NCBI RefSeq assembly: GCF_023898315.1
Contig: NC_064616.1
Location: 645,540,974 to 645,604,973, forward strand
DNA length: 64,000 nucleotides
Source: Schistocerca nitens
Taxonomy: Eukaryota > Arthropoda > Insecta > Orthoptera > Acrididae
Direction: 5' to 3'
Below the pieces are notes generated by a model. It ran no database searches. It saw nothing but the letters and a program-made list of their open reading frames with translations, and was not told where the DNA came from. A program made the position numbers and the translations under genes. This document shows positions 46,741 through 56,752 of this stretch, piece by piece (position 1 is the stretch's first letter; every line of letters begins with the position of its first letter).

Positions 46741-48260
46741 AGCAGGAAGGGACTGGGAGGGCGTGAATGCGACTAAGAGGTAGACGGCGCCTCAGAGCCA
46801 ACTGCCGCCACCGGGGGAGAGTCAGCTGTGTCCATAGGAAAGGCCCCCAAGGGTTCCGTGAGGGCGAGATCCGCGGCAGAGGCGAGGATCTCCACCTCAT
46901 CCCCGGAGCCAGGACTATGTACAGCAGGCGGTACTGAAACCGCCGGAACGTCCTTCTTCGGAGGCTGACGACGACGCAGAAGCGCTACGACCAGCAGGTG
47001 GCGGAACCTTCAGCCACTGGCTGACATCCGGCTGGGTAGGAGAAGAAACGGAGGAAGGGAGAGCCCCGAGGGACCCCTTCCGCGAGAGAGGAACTGGCAG
47101 AGGCAACGCCGGCAGAGAAGGAGGGGGAGGGAACGAGCCCCCCGGTGTTGGAGGAGATGTCACTCCCGAAGTAAGCATGGGGGGAGCGACAGAAGAGGGT
47201 TTGCCCCCAACTGCTAAGGGGGCAACAGAGGAAGGCTTGCCCCCAGACACGAGGGGGGCAGACAGAGATGCACGGCCCCGAGGGCCCACTGAAGGCGGCA
47301 CAGATGAGGCGACAACCGTCGCTCGCGAGGGCGACGATAACGTGGCTGCAGCATAAGATGGGCGAAGGGAAGCAGGATACAACCTTTCAAATTTCAGTTT
47401 TGCCTCTCGATAAGTAAGCCGGCCCAGGGTCTTAAATTCCATTATCTTCCGCTCCTTATGAAGAACGGGGCAATCCGGCGAGCATGGAGAGTGGTGCTCC
47501 CCACAGTTGACACATACAGGCGGAGGCGCACATGGAGAATCGGGATGAGAGGGGCGTCCGCAATCTCGACATGTGGCGCTGGATGGGCAACGGGAGGACA
47601 TGTGCCCAAACTTCCAGCACTGGAAGCACCACATCGGGGGAGGGACGTATGGCTTGACGTCACAACGGTAAACCATTACCTTGACCTTCTTGGGCAAGAC
47701 ATCACCCTCGAAGGCCAAGATAAAGGCCCGGTGGCCACCCTGTTAGTCTTGGGTCCTCTATGTACACGACGGACAAAATGTACACCACGTCGTTCCAAGT
47801 CGGCTCTCAGCTCGTCATCGGATTGTAACAAGAGGTCACGATGGTAAATAATCCCCTGGACCATATTTAAGCTACTGTGGGGAGTGACGGTAACAGGGAC
47901 GTCACCCAGCTTATCACACAAGAGCAACGCTCGTGACTGGGCTGGGGAAGACGTCTTGAGGAGGATGGACCCATTCCTCATTTTAGACAACCCCGCCACT
48001 TCCCCAAACTTATCCTCCAGGTGTTCCACAAAAAACAGAGGCTTCGTCGTAAGAAAGGAGTCACCATCAGTCCTGCTGCAGACAAGGTATTGTGGCACAT
48101 AAGGCTCCCGCTTGGCACTAGATCTACGTCCCTCCCATGGCGCAGCCAACGAGGGGAACGACTGAGGGTCATATTGCGCAGCATCAAAGTCTACTCTGCC
48201 TCGCTTAGAGATGCTGGTGGCCGTGCAACCACCAGCTTGGTGTGATTTATTGCGCTTCAT
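46700..48260 (-). pseudogene. LINE C ORF1, gag-like zinc-knuckle protein, single central frameshift
   Basis: Probable start ATG at 48260 (MKRNKSHQAGG). The first half reads YLVCSRTDGDSF, SKMRNGSILLKT and LNMVQGIIYHRDLLLQSD. A one-base loss near 47730 (GTGGCCACCGGGCCTTT, where LINE D has an extra G) shifts the frame. The second half (46915-47718) contains FEGDVLPKKVKVMVYRCDVK and the knuckles CFQCWKFGHMSSRC, CRDCGRPSHPDSPC and CVNCGEHHSPCSPDC, all ligands present. A Ser/Pro-rich tail follows, possibly frameshifted again before its end near 46700. Closest relative in the window is LINE B ORF1. Confidence 0.87.
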
Positions 48261-48787
48261 TGCGCCACATCGACCCAGATGCCACCTACTCCGAACGAGG
48301 GCTCTCCCCAAGGGCGCCACCCAAGCCAAAGCAACGGGTACCTGGCCGATATCCCGTTGCCCGGAGTCCCCGTGCCCCAGACAAGATGGGCACATACTCC
48401 TTGGCATGCATGGGGAGGAAACAGCTCTGGCATCTGTAGTGCGATCCCTGCGTGGTCAGGGGGCTACCACCAAGAGGGTACATGACAACCCCACCACAAT
48501 GGACTGGCTACCGTGCTGGATTTTAGGTGTTGAAAGGGTCCACAGTTATCGTGGGCGCTAAGAAGGGGATTGCGCGCAAGACGAGAAGGAGGCCACCCAG
48601 AAGACATTGGGTGTAAATCCCGCCACACGAAAATAGGGAACATGCAAGATGGTGGCGCATGATGGACCAATAGAAAAACACCACGTAAGGCATCCTTCCC
48701 CAAATGGCATGCACTAACAAAGGAAATTTGGAAAAAAGGAGGTCAAACCCAAGAGGGGACCATCACAGAAGGCCGAAATGTTTGAGA

Positions 48788-48859
48788 CTCCTTTTAGTCG
48801 CCTCTTACGACAGGCAGGAATACCGCGGGCCTATTCTTACCCCCGAACCCGCAGGGGGG
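48788..48859 (-). other. Conserved 5'-terminal block of LINE C
   Basis: CTCCTTTTAGTCGCCTCTTA, then CGACAGGCAGGAATACC, then CGGGCCTATTCTTACCCCC. In sense orientation the first bases CCCCCCTGCGGGTTCGGGGG can pair end to end. Shared with LINEs B and D. Confidence 0.78.
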
Positions 48860-48870
48860 TTATATTAATG

Positions 48871-49742
48871 AACTTTCAGATAATATTAATAGTAACCTCA
48901 GACTTTTTTCAGCTGATGCAGTTATCTGTAATGAAGTACTGTCTGGAAGAAGCAGCATAAATATTAAGTCAGATACTGATAAGTTTTGAAAGCAATGCAA
49001 ATATTGGCAACTTGCTTTACAAGTTTAAAAATGTGAAATTGTGCACTTCACAAAATGAAAAAATATAGTATCCTACGACTAGAATATAAATGAGTCGCTG
49101 TTGGAATCAGCCACTCATACAAACACCTAACTTTATCGCTTTGTAGGGATATGAAATGGAATGATCACATAGGCTCAGTCGTGGGTAAAGCAGGTAGTAG
49201 ACTTCCGTTTATTGGTGGGATACTTGGGAAGTGCAATCAGTTCACAAATGAGTGTTTACAAATCACTTATATAACCAGTTTTAGAATATTGTTCAAGTGT
49301 GTGGGACCCCTACAAAATAGGACTAACAGGGGATATTGAACGTATACAGAGAAGGGCAGCATGAGTGGTCACAGGTTTGTTCGATCCGTGGGAGACAAGA
49401 GATACTGTAGAAATTGAACTGGCAGACTGTTGAAGATGGACGTAAAGTATCCCAAGAGAGTCAAGTAGTAAAGTTTCAAGAACTAGCTTCAAATGATGAC
49501 TCTAGGAATATGCTACACAGCCCCCCCCCCCCCCCCCCCCCCGTCACCCCCCAACGCATCGATCACATAGGGATCTTGAGGATAAGATTTGAATACTTAC
49601 AGCATGCACAGAAGAATTCAGACAATCATTCTTCCCATGTTCCATACATGAATGGAAGAGGAAGGAACTGTGATAACTGGTACACTGGGATATACACACT
49701 GCCACACACTTTACAATGATTTGCAGAGTGTAGATGTAGATG
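48871..49742 (+). mobile_element. CR1-like LINE E1, part 3 (RT C-terminus and 3' end)
   Basis: The E1 frame resumes after LINE C: NELSDNINSNLRLFSADAVI (the FADD box degraded to FSAD), YRDMKWNDHIGSVV, AGSRLPFIGGILGKC, RRAA and the Pro/Asp-rich end. A C-run (49521-49542) interrupts the 3' part. The element ends in GTGTAGATGTAGATGTA, the GTAGAT repeat also found at the end of E2. Confidence 0.82.
49521..49542. repeat. Poly(C) run in E1
   Basis: 22 consecutive C, within the 3' portion of E1. Confidence 0.95.
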
Positions 49743-49859
49743 TAAAAGACATTTCTAACATGATTAACAACTTTTAAAAAAAAATATTTTGATTGGTACA
49801 ATTTCATCAATATTTGTACAGGGCAATGACAGCAGGAGCATTATCACTAATAAAATTTA

Positions 49860-50800
49860 AAGTGCCCTCTGTAGTTCTATCAGCAAGCACTTGCAATAAA
49901 GAAATCACCATCAAATCTAAAACTAGTTCTTGATGAAACAGAAAGAAGAATCAATTACATCAAATCACATCCTCGTCAGGGCCAATTTGTTTTCAATATT
50001 GTTGCAAGATTATGGGTGCAGACATAAAACACCAACGCTCCGCATCGAGGTTAGATGGTTATCTCGGGGTAAGACCTTAACAAGATCATTTGAACTAAGA
50101 GCTTACGTACAAGTTTTTATGCCTAACACTTCTTTTAAATTAAAGGACTGTTTGAGCTATGTGTCTTGGTTGTTCAGACTAGCTTTTTAGCAGGAATTTT
50201 TGAAAAAATAATGAATTAAATCTATATTTACAAGGAAAGAAGAACAGTTTTCAATACTAATAAAAAAATAACTGCCTCCAGAAAAAAGTTAGATTTTGGA
50301 TTGTTTGTGTTGGCAAGAGAGAAGCAGAAAACTTAATACTGGATGTGTTCGTTGGTGAGACAGCAGACTTACTAAATGAAATATTTGAAGAATTGGTCCA
50401 ATGTCTCCACAATATGTGCGCATCTTGCGTGGTATATTTTCCTGAAGACAAAACTGAAAATAAATTCATGGGTTAACAATACTTTTTTTTACTGAATTTG
50501 TGGAAATCAGAAAATATGTCAAATGAAACTTGTGAATTATCTTTAGAAATGAGATCAAATCATTGTTCAAAAGAATTTCACTTGGAGATTTTTGGTGTAG
50601 GATTTATGATGAATATCCTGCTGTGCCCAACAGCAAACTCGAGTGAAATGAGATTCTCGGCATATGCAGCTACAAAGAGATAATACGGTAAAAAACTGGA
50701 TGCCGAACCTTATGTGTGTCTTTAACTCTCTTCTATCAAACCTGACATTAAACAGTTTTTCAATATAAATTGGAATCAGTACTGTGTTACTTTGTGTACT
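49860..50800 (+). pseudogene. hAT (ZBED/FAM200-type) transposase, C-terminal half
   Basis: LDETERRINYIKSHP, LFSILLQDYG and RIEVRWLSRGKTLTRSFELR (50055-50114), then FKLKDCLSYVSWLFRLAF, match the RNase H-fold insertion region of FAM200/ZBED5-like hAT transposases. After frameshifts, LLCPTANSSEMRFSAYAATK and KLDAEPYVCL followed by SSIKPDIKQ (about 50610-50760) match the C-terminal dimerisation domain. Same strand as the N-terminal half at 34640-35490; the missing middle would fall where E1, LINE B and LINE C now lie. Unusable as a gene. Confidence 0.78.
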
Positions 50801-50979
50801 GTATTTATTTTGTGGTGTTTTGTATACTGTTGAGTGTATAATGAATTTTTTTTATAATTTTTATTAAATGATTATAATTCAAGAATAAACATAAAACCAT
50901 GTTTTGCTTATTTTAAGGCCTTGTAAAATATTTCATATTTCAGTTGGTTCCAGAGCCAAAAAAGTTTCAGAACTTCTGG

Positions 50980-51317
50980 ACTACAGGAATCATGGGGAGA
51001 CAGACTTGGACTAATATAAGAAATTCCTATACTCACACTTATCTGAAGTTAAAACTTTGATAAGAAATCCAGTAGATATTGAGGCAATGGCAGCTGAAAT
51101 GACACCTGCCATTAAATCATCATACTTAGAAAACTGCCCAGTCACCAAGAAATGCACAAACAGGAATGTACCTCCATGGAACAATAATATGGAATCACAA
51201 AGGAAGCAGGTAAGAAGACTGTCCGGCTTTGCAAGAAGGAAAGAACAACAGGCAAAATATCAGGAGATCCTCGACACATACAAGCTTGCTAATAAACAAG
51301 AGAAACTATCATCCTGG
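50980..51317 (+). mobile_element. R1/LOA-group LINE F, part 1
   Basis: 5'-truncated. Reads YKKFLYSHLSEVKTLIRNP, IEAMAAEMTPAIKSSYLENC, VPPWNNNMESQRKQVRRL and KLANKQEKLSSW, the segment between endonuclease and reverse transcriptase. At CCTGG (51313-51317) it is interrupted by E2, and the frame continues at 60293 as W-NSFCEEVEPTTF. Confidence 0.8.
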
Positions 51318-52869
51318 GATGGTGGGGTTTCGGGTTCTGCTAAATAGGTCAGGTGTCCACTACACACAGGAGGTGGCTACATGGGTAGCATGGGCTGTGT
51401 GGTGTGGACTGGGCGGTTTTATAGGTTATACAGTCCTGGGAAAGACCAAAAAGGGCTCCAGTCTTAAAGGGTACAGGGCAAAGAAACGACGAGAATCGAC
51501 CAAGCAACAGTCGGTACTGTAGTTGTAAATTGTTGTAGTGGTGTTGGAAAAGTACGAGAGCTTCAAGCGTTGATAGAAAGCACTGAACCTGAAATCGTTA
51601 TAGGAACAGAAAGCTGGCTAAAGCCAGAGATAAATTCTTCCAAAATTTTTAGAGGCACAAACTGTGTTCAGAAAGGATAGATTAAATAAAGTACGTGGTG
51701 GCGTGTTTGTGTCTGTTGGTAGTAGTTTGTCTTGTAGTGAAGTTGAAATAGATAGTTCCTGCGAATTGCCATGGGTAGAGGTTATACTCAACAGCCGTAC
51801 CAAATAATAATAGGCTCCTTCTACCGAACCCCCGACTCAGATGAAATAATAGCTGATCGCTTCAAAGGAAACTTTAATCTCATTAGAAATAAGTACCCCA
51901 CTCATACAGTTATAATTGGTGGAGACTTCAATCTACCCTCGATTTGTTGGCGAAAATACATGTCCAAAACCGGTGGTAGACAGAAAACATCTTCTGAAAT
52001 TGTACTAAATGCTTTCTCTGAGAATTACTTTGAACAATTAGTTCACGAGCCCACATGAATTGTAAATGGTTGCGAAAACATACTTGACCTCTTAGCCACG
52101 AATAATCCTGATCTAATAGAGAGCATCATGATGGATATAGGGATTAGTGAACACAAGGTCATTGTGGTAAGGCTCAAAACCATATCAACCAAAACCACTA
52201 AAAATAAATGCAAAATATATGTATTTAAAACAGCAGATAAAAATTCAGTTGGTGCCTTCCTAAGAGAGAGTCTCCATTCCTTCCAAGCTAATTATGTAAG
52301 TGTAGGCCAGATATGGGTCAAATTCAAAGATACAGAACCAACAGCAACAGATAGATTCATACTGCATAAGTTAATAAGAGACGGGACTGGTCCACCATGA
52401 TACACAAAACACGTCAGAACACTGGTGCAGAAGCAACAAAAAAAGCATGCCAAATTCAGAAGAACACAAAATCTCCAAGACTGGCTAAGTTCCACAGAAT
52501 CTCGAAATTTAGTGCGGATGTCAATGCGAGATGCTTTTAATAGTTTCCACAATGAAATATTGTCTCAAAATATGGTAGAAACCCCAAAGAGATTCTGATC
52601 ATACGTAAAGTACACCAGTGGCAAAAAAACAGTCAATACCGTCACTACACGATAGCGTGGAAATGTTACCGATGATTGGGCCACTAAAATGGAGTTACTA
52701 AATTTTCCGTAATTACTTCATGAAAGAAGACAAAGTAAATATTCCAGAATTCGAAACCAGAACAGCTGTTAGCATGAGTGACAAAAGTAGATATCTTAGG
52801 TGTTGCGAAACAACTCAAATAACTTAAGAAAGGCAAGTCTGCTGGTCCAGATGATATACCAATCAGGTT
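51318..52869 (+). mobile_element. CR1-like LINE E2, part 1 (5' region, endonuclease, linker)
   Basis: Begins after CCTGG. The endonuclease reads GKVRELQALIESTEPEIVIG, TESWLKPEINSSKIF, IGSFYRTPDSDEIIADRF, IIGGDFNLPSICW, QLVHEPT, NILDLLATNNPDLI and GISEHKVIVV (usual SDH replaced by SEH). The linker LIRDGTGPPWYTKH and then PKRF precede the RT. At GKSAGPDDIPIRF the element is interrupted by LINE D in the duplicated CCAATCAGGTT. Several stops. The GDFNLP-type endonuclease and the GTAGAT-repeat 3' end indicate the CR1/L2/Daphne group; the exact clade is not resolved. Confidence 0.85.
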
Positions 52870-52889
52870 TTTTTTTTTTTTTTTTTTTT
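52868..52889 (-). repeat. Poly(A) tail of LINE D (T-run on plus strand)
   Basis: T-run of about 22 nt that abuts the left target duplication. In element sense it is the 3' poly(A) tail, directly after TTAAAC. Confidence 0.9.
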
Positions 52890-52895
52890 GTTTAA

Positions 52896-52926
52896 GGGCG
52901 CTCAACTGCTGAGGTCATTAGCACCC
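52896..52926 (-). promoter_or_regulatory. 3'-terminal hairpin of LINE D
   Basis: Sense GGGTGCT, loop AATGACCTCAGCAGTTG, then AGCGCCC: 7 pairs including one U-G. It lies six bases before the poly(A) tail. Confidence 0.75.
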
Positions 52927-53026
52927 AGTCACTGTTGTGAGAGCACATGGAATCTGGTAAAACTCAAGGGGATGGGGGGGACACCAGAAGGACCTGACAA
53001 AGATGCAGATAAAATAAGTAAAAAGG

Positions 53027-56000
53027 TTAAATGTCTTTGGACAAGCCAGTTAAAGTTATAAAACGCAGAATACGAGCAGCTGCTCGAGCGTCATCAGCTA
53101 AAACATCCGGTAAAGTAGATGGCAGGGACAGGACAACACGAAATTGACTAAAACGGGGACACGACAATAAAACATGGCGCACTGTTAATGCCTGACCACA
53201 AGGGCACTGCGGGGCTGGGTCACCGGAGAGCAGGTAGCGGTGGCTAAACCGGCAATGCCCAATCCGCAACTTGGTCAGAAGGACCTCCTCGCGCCGAGAA
53301 GGTCGGGAGGATGTTGTCCAAGCAGTTGGGAGCGGTTTTACTGCCCGGAGCTTGTTTCCTTGGAGGGATGACCAAGCATCCCACCACAACGACACAAGCT
53401 TCTTACATACATCCCCACGAACGTCAGATGACGGGACACAATGGGAGGCTGGCCGAGGCAGGACGACTGCAGCCTTGGCTGCAGCATCCGCAGCCTAATT
53501 CCCAGGCACTCCTACATGTCCGGGAACCCACAGAAAGCTGACAGAACCACCATTATCAGCGAAAGAATGGAGGGACTGCTGTATCCGTTGAATCAAGGGA
53601 TGGACCGGATAGGAAGCTCCAAGGCTCTGAAGAGCACTGAGTGAGTCAGAGCAGAGTACATACGATGAATGGCGGTGGCGGCGGGCATACTGAACGGCCT
53701 GATGGAGAGCAAAAAGCTCGGCCGTAAAGCTGGAACATTGGTCGAGGAGCCGGTATTTAAAGGTGGCGGCCCCGACGACAAAGGCACAGCCGACACCATC
53801 GTCAGTTTTGGAGCCATCGGTGTAAATAAAGGTGTGACCGGCAAGTCGAGCACGAAGTTCGACAAACCGGGAGCAATACACTGCAGCCGGAGTACCCTCC
53901 TTCGGGAGTGAGCTGAGGTCGAGATAAATATGAACCGGAGCCTGGAGCCAAGGTGGTGTCGGGCTCTCACCCTCTCTGAAGGTGGTAGGGAGGGCAAAAT
54001 CCAATTGTCGAAGCAGGCGACGGAAGCGGACTCCGGGGGGCAGCAGGGCAGACACATACAACCCGTACTGATGGTCGAGAGAATCGGCGAAGAAGGACTT
54101 GTAAGAGGGGTGGTCGGGCATAGACAACAGCCGGCAGGCATACCGACACAGCAGTACGTCGCGCCGGTAGGTCAATGGTAACTCGGCAGCTTCAGCATAA
54201 AGACTCTCGACAGGACTAGTGTAGAAGGCTCCGGTCGCAAGACGTATCCCCCGATGGTGGATGGAGTTGAGCCGGCGTAAGAGGGATGGCCGAGCGGACG
54301 AGTAGACGAAGCTCCCATAATCCAGCTTCGATCGGACTATGGACCGATACAAGCGAAGGAGGACAGTGCGATCCGCTCCCCAAGATGAACCGCTAAGAAC
54401 TCTGAGGACATTAAGGGAACGTGTACAACAGGCCGCCAAATAAGAGACATGTGGAGACCAACACAGTTTCCTGTCCAACGTGAGCCCTAGAAACTTAGTT
54501 GTGTCCACGAATGGGAGAACAATGGGACCGAGATGTAAGGATGGCGGAAGGAACGCTTTATATCGCCAAAAGTTGATACAAACCGTCTTCTCTTCAGAGA
54601 ACCGGAAGCCATTTGCCACGCTCCATGAATAGAGGCTGTCTAGACAACGCTGAAGGCAGCGCTCCAGGAGGCCTGTTCTCTGGGCACTGCAGTAGATCGC
54701 GAAGTCATCGACAAAGAGAGAGCCTGAGACATTAGGTGGAATGCAATCCATAATTGGATTGATCGCGATGGCAAAAAGGGCTACGCTCAAGACGGAGCCC
54801 TGAGGCACTCCGTTCTCCTGGAGGAAGACGTCGGACAATACGGAACCCACATGTACCCTAAACTTTCGATCCGTTAAAAAGGAATCAATAAAAAGGGGCA
54901 GGCGACCGCGTAGGCCCCACCTGTGCATAGTGCGGAGGATACCTCCTCTCCAACAGGTATCATAAGCCTTCTCCAAGTCGAAGAACACGGCTACTGTTTG
55001 GCGCCTTCGCAAAAAGTTGTTCATGATGAATGTCGACAAGGTCACAAGGTGGTCAACAGCGGAGCGGCGGCGACGAAAGCCGCATTGGACATTAATAAGT
55101 AGCCGTCGAGATTCAAGAATCCAGACTAACCGAGCATTAACCATGCGCTCCATCACCTTACAGACACAGCTTGTAAGAGAAATGGGGCGGTAACTAGAAG
55201 GAAGGTGTCTATCCTTCCCGGGTTTGGGTATAGGAACAGCAACGGCGTCACGCCAACGCATGGGGACTTGACCTTCGGTCCAGACGCGATTGTAGGTACG
55301 AAGAAGGAAGCTTTTGCCCGCCGGAGAAAGGTGTGCCAGCATCTGAACGCGAATGGCATCTGGCCCCGGAGAAGAGGACCGGGACAGTGCAAGCGCACGT
55401 TCGAGTTCCCGCATAGTAAAGGGGGCATTATAAGTTTCCAGATTCAGCGAGTGGAAGGAAGGTCGCTGAGCCTCTTCTGCCTCTTTCCTGGGAAGGAAGG
55501 CAGGATGGTAATGGGCGGAGCTTGAAACCTCCGCGAAAAAGCGGCCAAAAGTGTTGGAGACAGCCACAGGATCAACAAGGACCTCATTACCTGAGGTCAG
55601 GCCAGGTACCGAGGAGTGGGCCTTAATGCCCGACAGCCGGCGCAGGCTACCCCAAACTATGGAAGAGGGAGTAAAACTGTTAAAGGAGCTGGTGAAAGAG
55701 GCCCAACAAGCTTTTTTGCTGTCTTTGATGACTCTACGGCATTGCGCTCGGAGTCGTTTGTATTCAATACAATTCGCCAACATAGGATGGCGGCGAAAGG
55801 TGCGTAAAGCACGTCGTCGAGCACGGATAGCGTCCCTACAAGACTCGTTCCACGAGGGGACGGAAACGCGACGTGAAGAAGAAGTAGTACGAGGAATGGA
55901 ACGTTCGGCAGCATTGATGATAACAGCCGTGAGGTATTCGACCTGACTGTCACAACTGGGAAAATCGTGGTCCGGAAAGGTCACCAGGGAGGAGTAAAGT

Positions 56001-56709
56001 CCCCAGTCAGCTTTCAGTATGTTCCAGCTCGAAGGACGTGGGGATGGGGTGTGGTGCGGGAGACGAACGACACAGGGGAAGTGGTCGCTCGAATAGGTGT
56101 CAGAAAGGACATACCACTCGAACCGACGGGCAAGAGTGGTAGAACAGATTGAGAGGTCCAAGTGGGAGTAGGTATGAGTAGAGTCCGAGAGGAAAGTCGG
56201 GGCGCCAGTATTGAGGCAGACAAGATTGAGATGGTTGAAGACATCTGCCAAGAGTGAGCCTCTTTGACAGGATGCAGGAGAGCCCCAAAGGGGATGATGG
56301 GCATTGAAGTCGCCAAACAATAAGAACGGCGGGGGAAGCTGAACGATCAGGTGCATCATGTCAGCCCGACTAACAGCAGGTGACGGTGGAGTGTAGATGG
56401 TACAAACTGAAAAAGTAAAAGCAGAAAGAGTAATGCGGACAGCTATTGCTTGGAGTGGGGTGTCAATGGGATGGGATGGTAATAGACATCGTCCCGAACG
56501 AGCAACATGACCCCACCATGAGCTGGGACACCGTCCACAGGGGTGAGGTCATACCGCTCTGAGGTATAGTGCGTAAAGGCAATACGGTCAGTCGGGCGCA
56601 ACTTGGTTTCCTGGAGACCAAGGACGAGCGGACAGTGCAGGCGGAGGAGCAGTTGTAATTCCTCCCGATTAGATCCAATACCTCTTATGTTCCAATGAAA
56701 CAACGCCAT
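53027..56709 (-). pseudogene. LINE D ORF2 (endonuclease - RT - RNase H), two point lesions
   Basis: Starts at ATG 56709 (MALFHWNIRGIGSN), 43 nt after ORF1. APE endonuclease: LQETKLRPTD, a one-base loss in CATCCCATCCCATTGAC (about 56467) that shifts the frame, then LLFGDFNAHHPLWGS and SSDHFP. RT: SPGPDAIRVQML, YRPISLTSCVCKVMERMV, VAVFFDLEKAYDT, NGVPQGSVLS and LFVDDFAIY; the F-V-D-D box has Val where Ala is usual. RNase H: YTDGSK, FTAEL, CSDSLSAL and VPGHVGVPGN, with catalytic Asp, Glu, Asp and His in place, then in-frame TAG where Glu is expected. Beyond it the frame stays open to 53027 with CPCGQALTVRHVLLSC. No other lesion was seen. Confidence 0.92.
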
Positions 56710-56752
56710 CGCTAGTCAAAAAGTCGGGGGAACGAGACGGGGGAAGAGCTGG

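Larger units (their letters stand above)
42699..48859 (-). mobile_element. LINE C: full-length I-clade LINE
   Basis: A 6161-bp minus-strand element inserted into E1, with the exact 11-bp duplication TTATATTAATG (42688-42698 and 48860-48870). It contains ORF1 (one frameshift in the middle), ORF2 (a TAG, a small deletion and a frameshift), the conserved 3' hairpin (42722-42754) and the conserved 5' block (48788-48859). The 3' end after the hairpin is TTACACATCCCAACAACC..., with no poly(A) tail. Confidence 0.95.

Noticed and set aside
53492-53494. Programmed readthrough of the LINE D TAG
   Set aside because: No conserved downstream context or structure was evident, and LINE A reads through the homologous position with a sense codon; a simple nonsense mutation is more likely.
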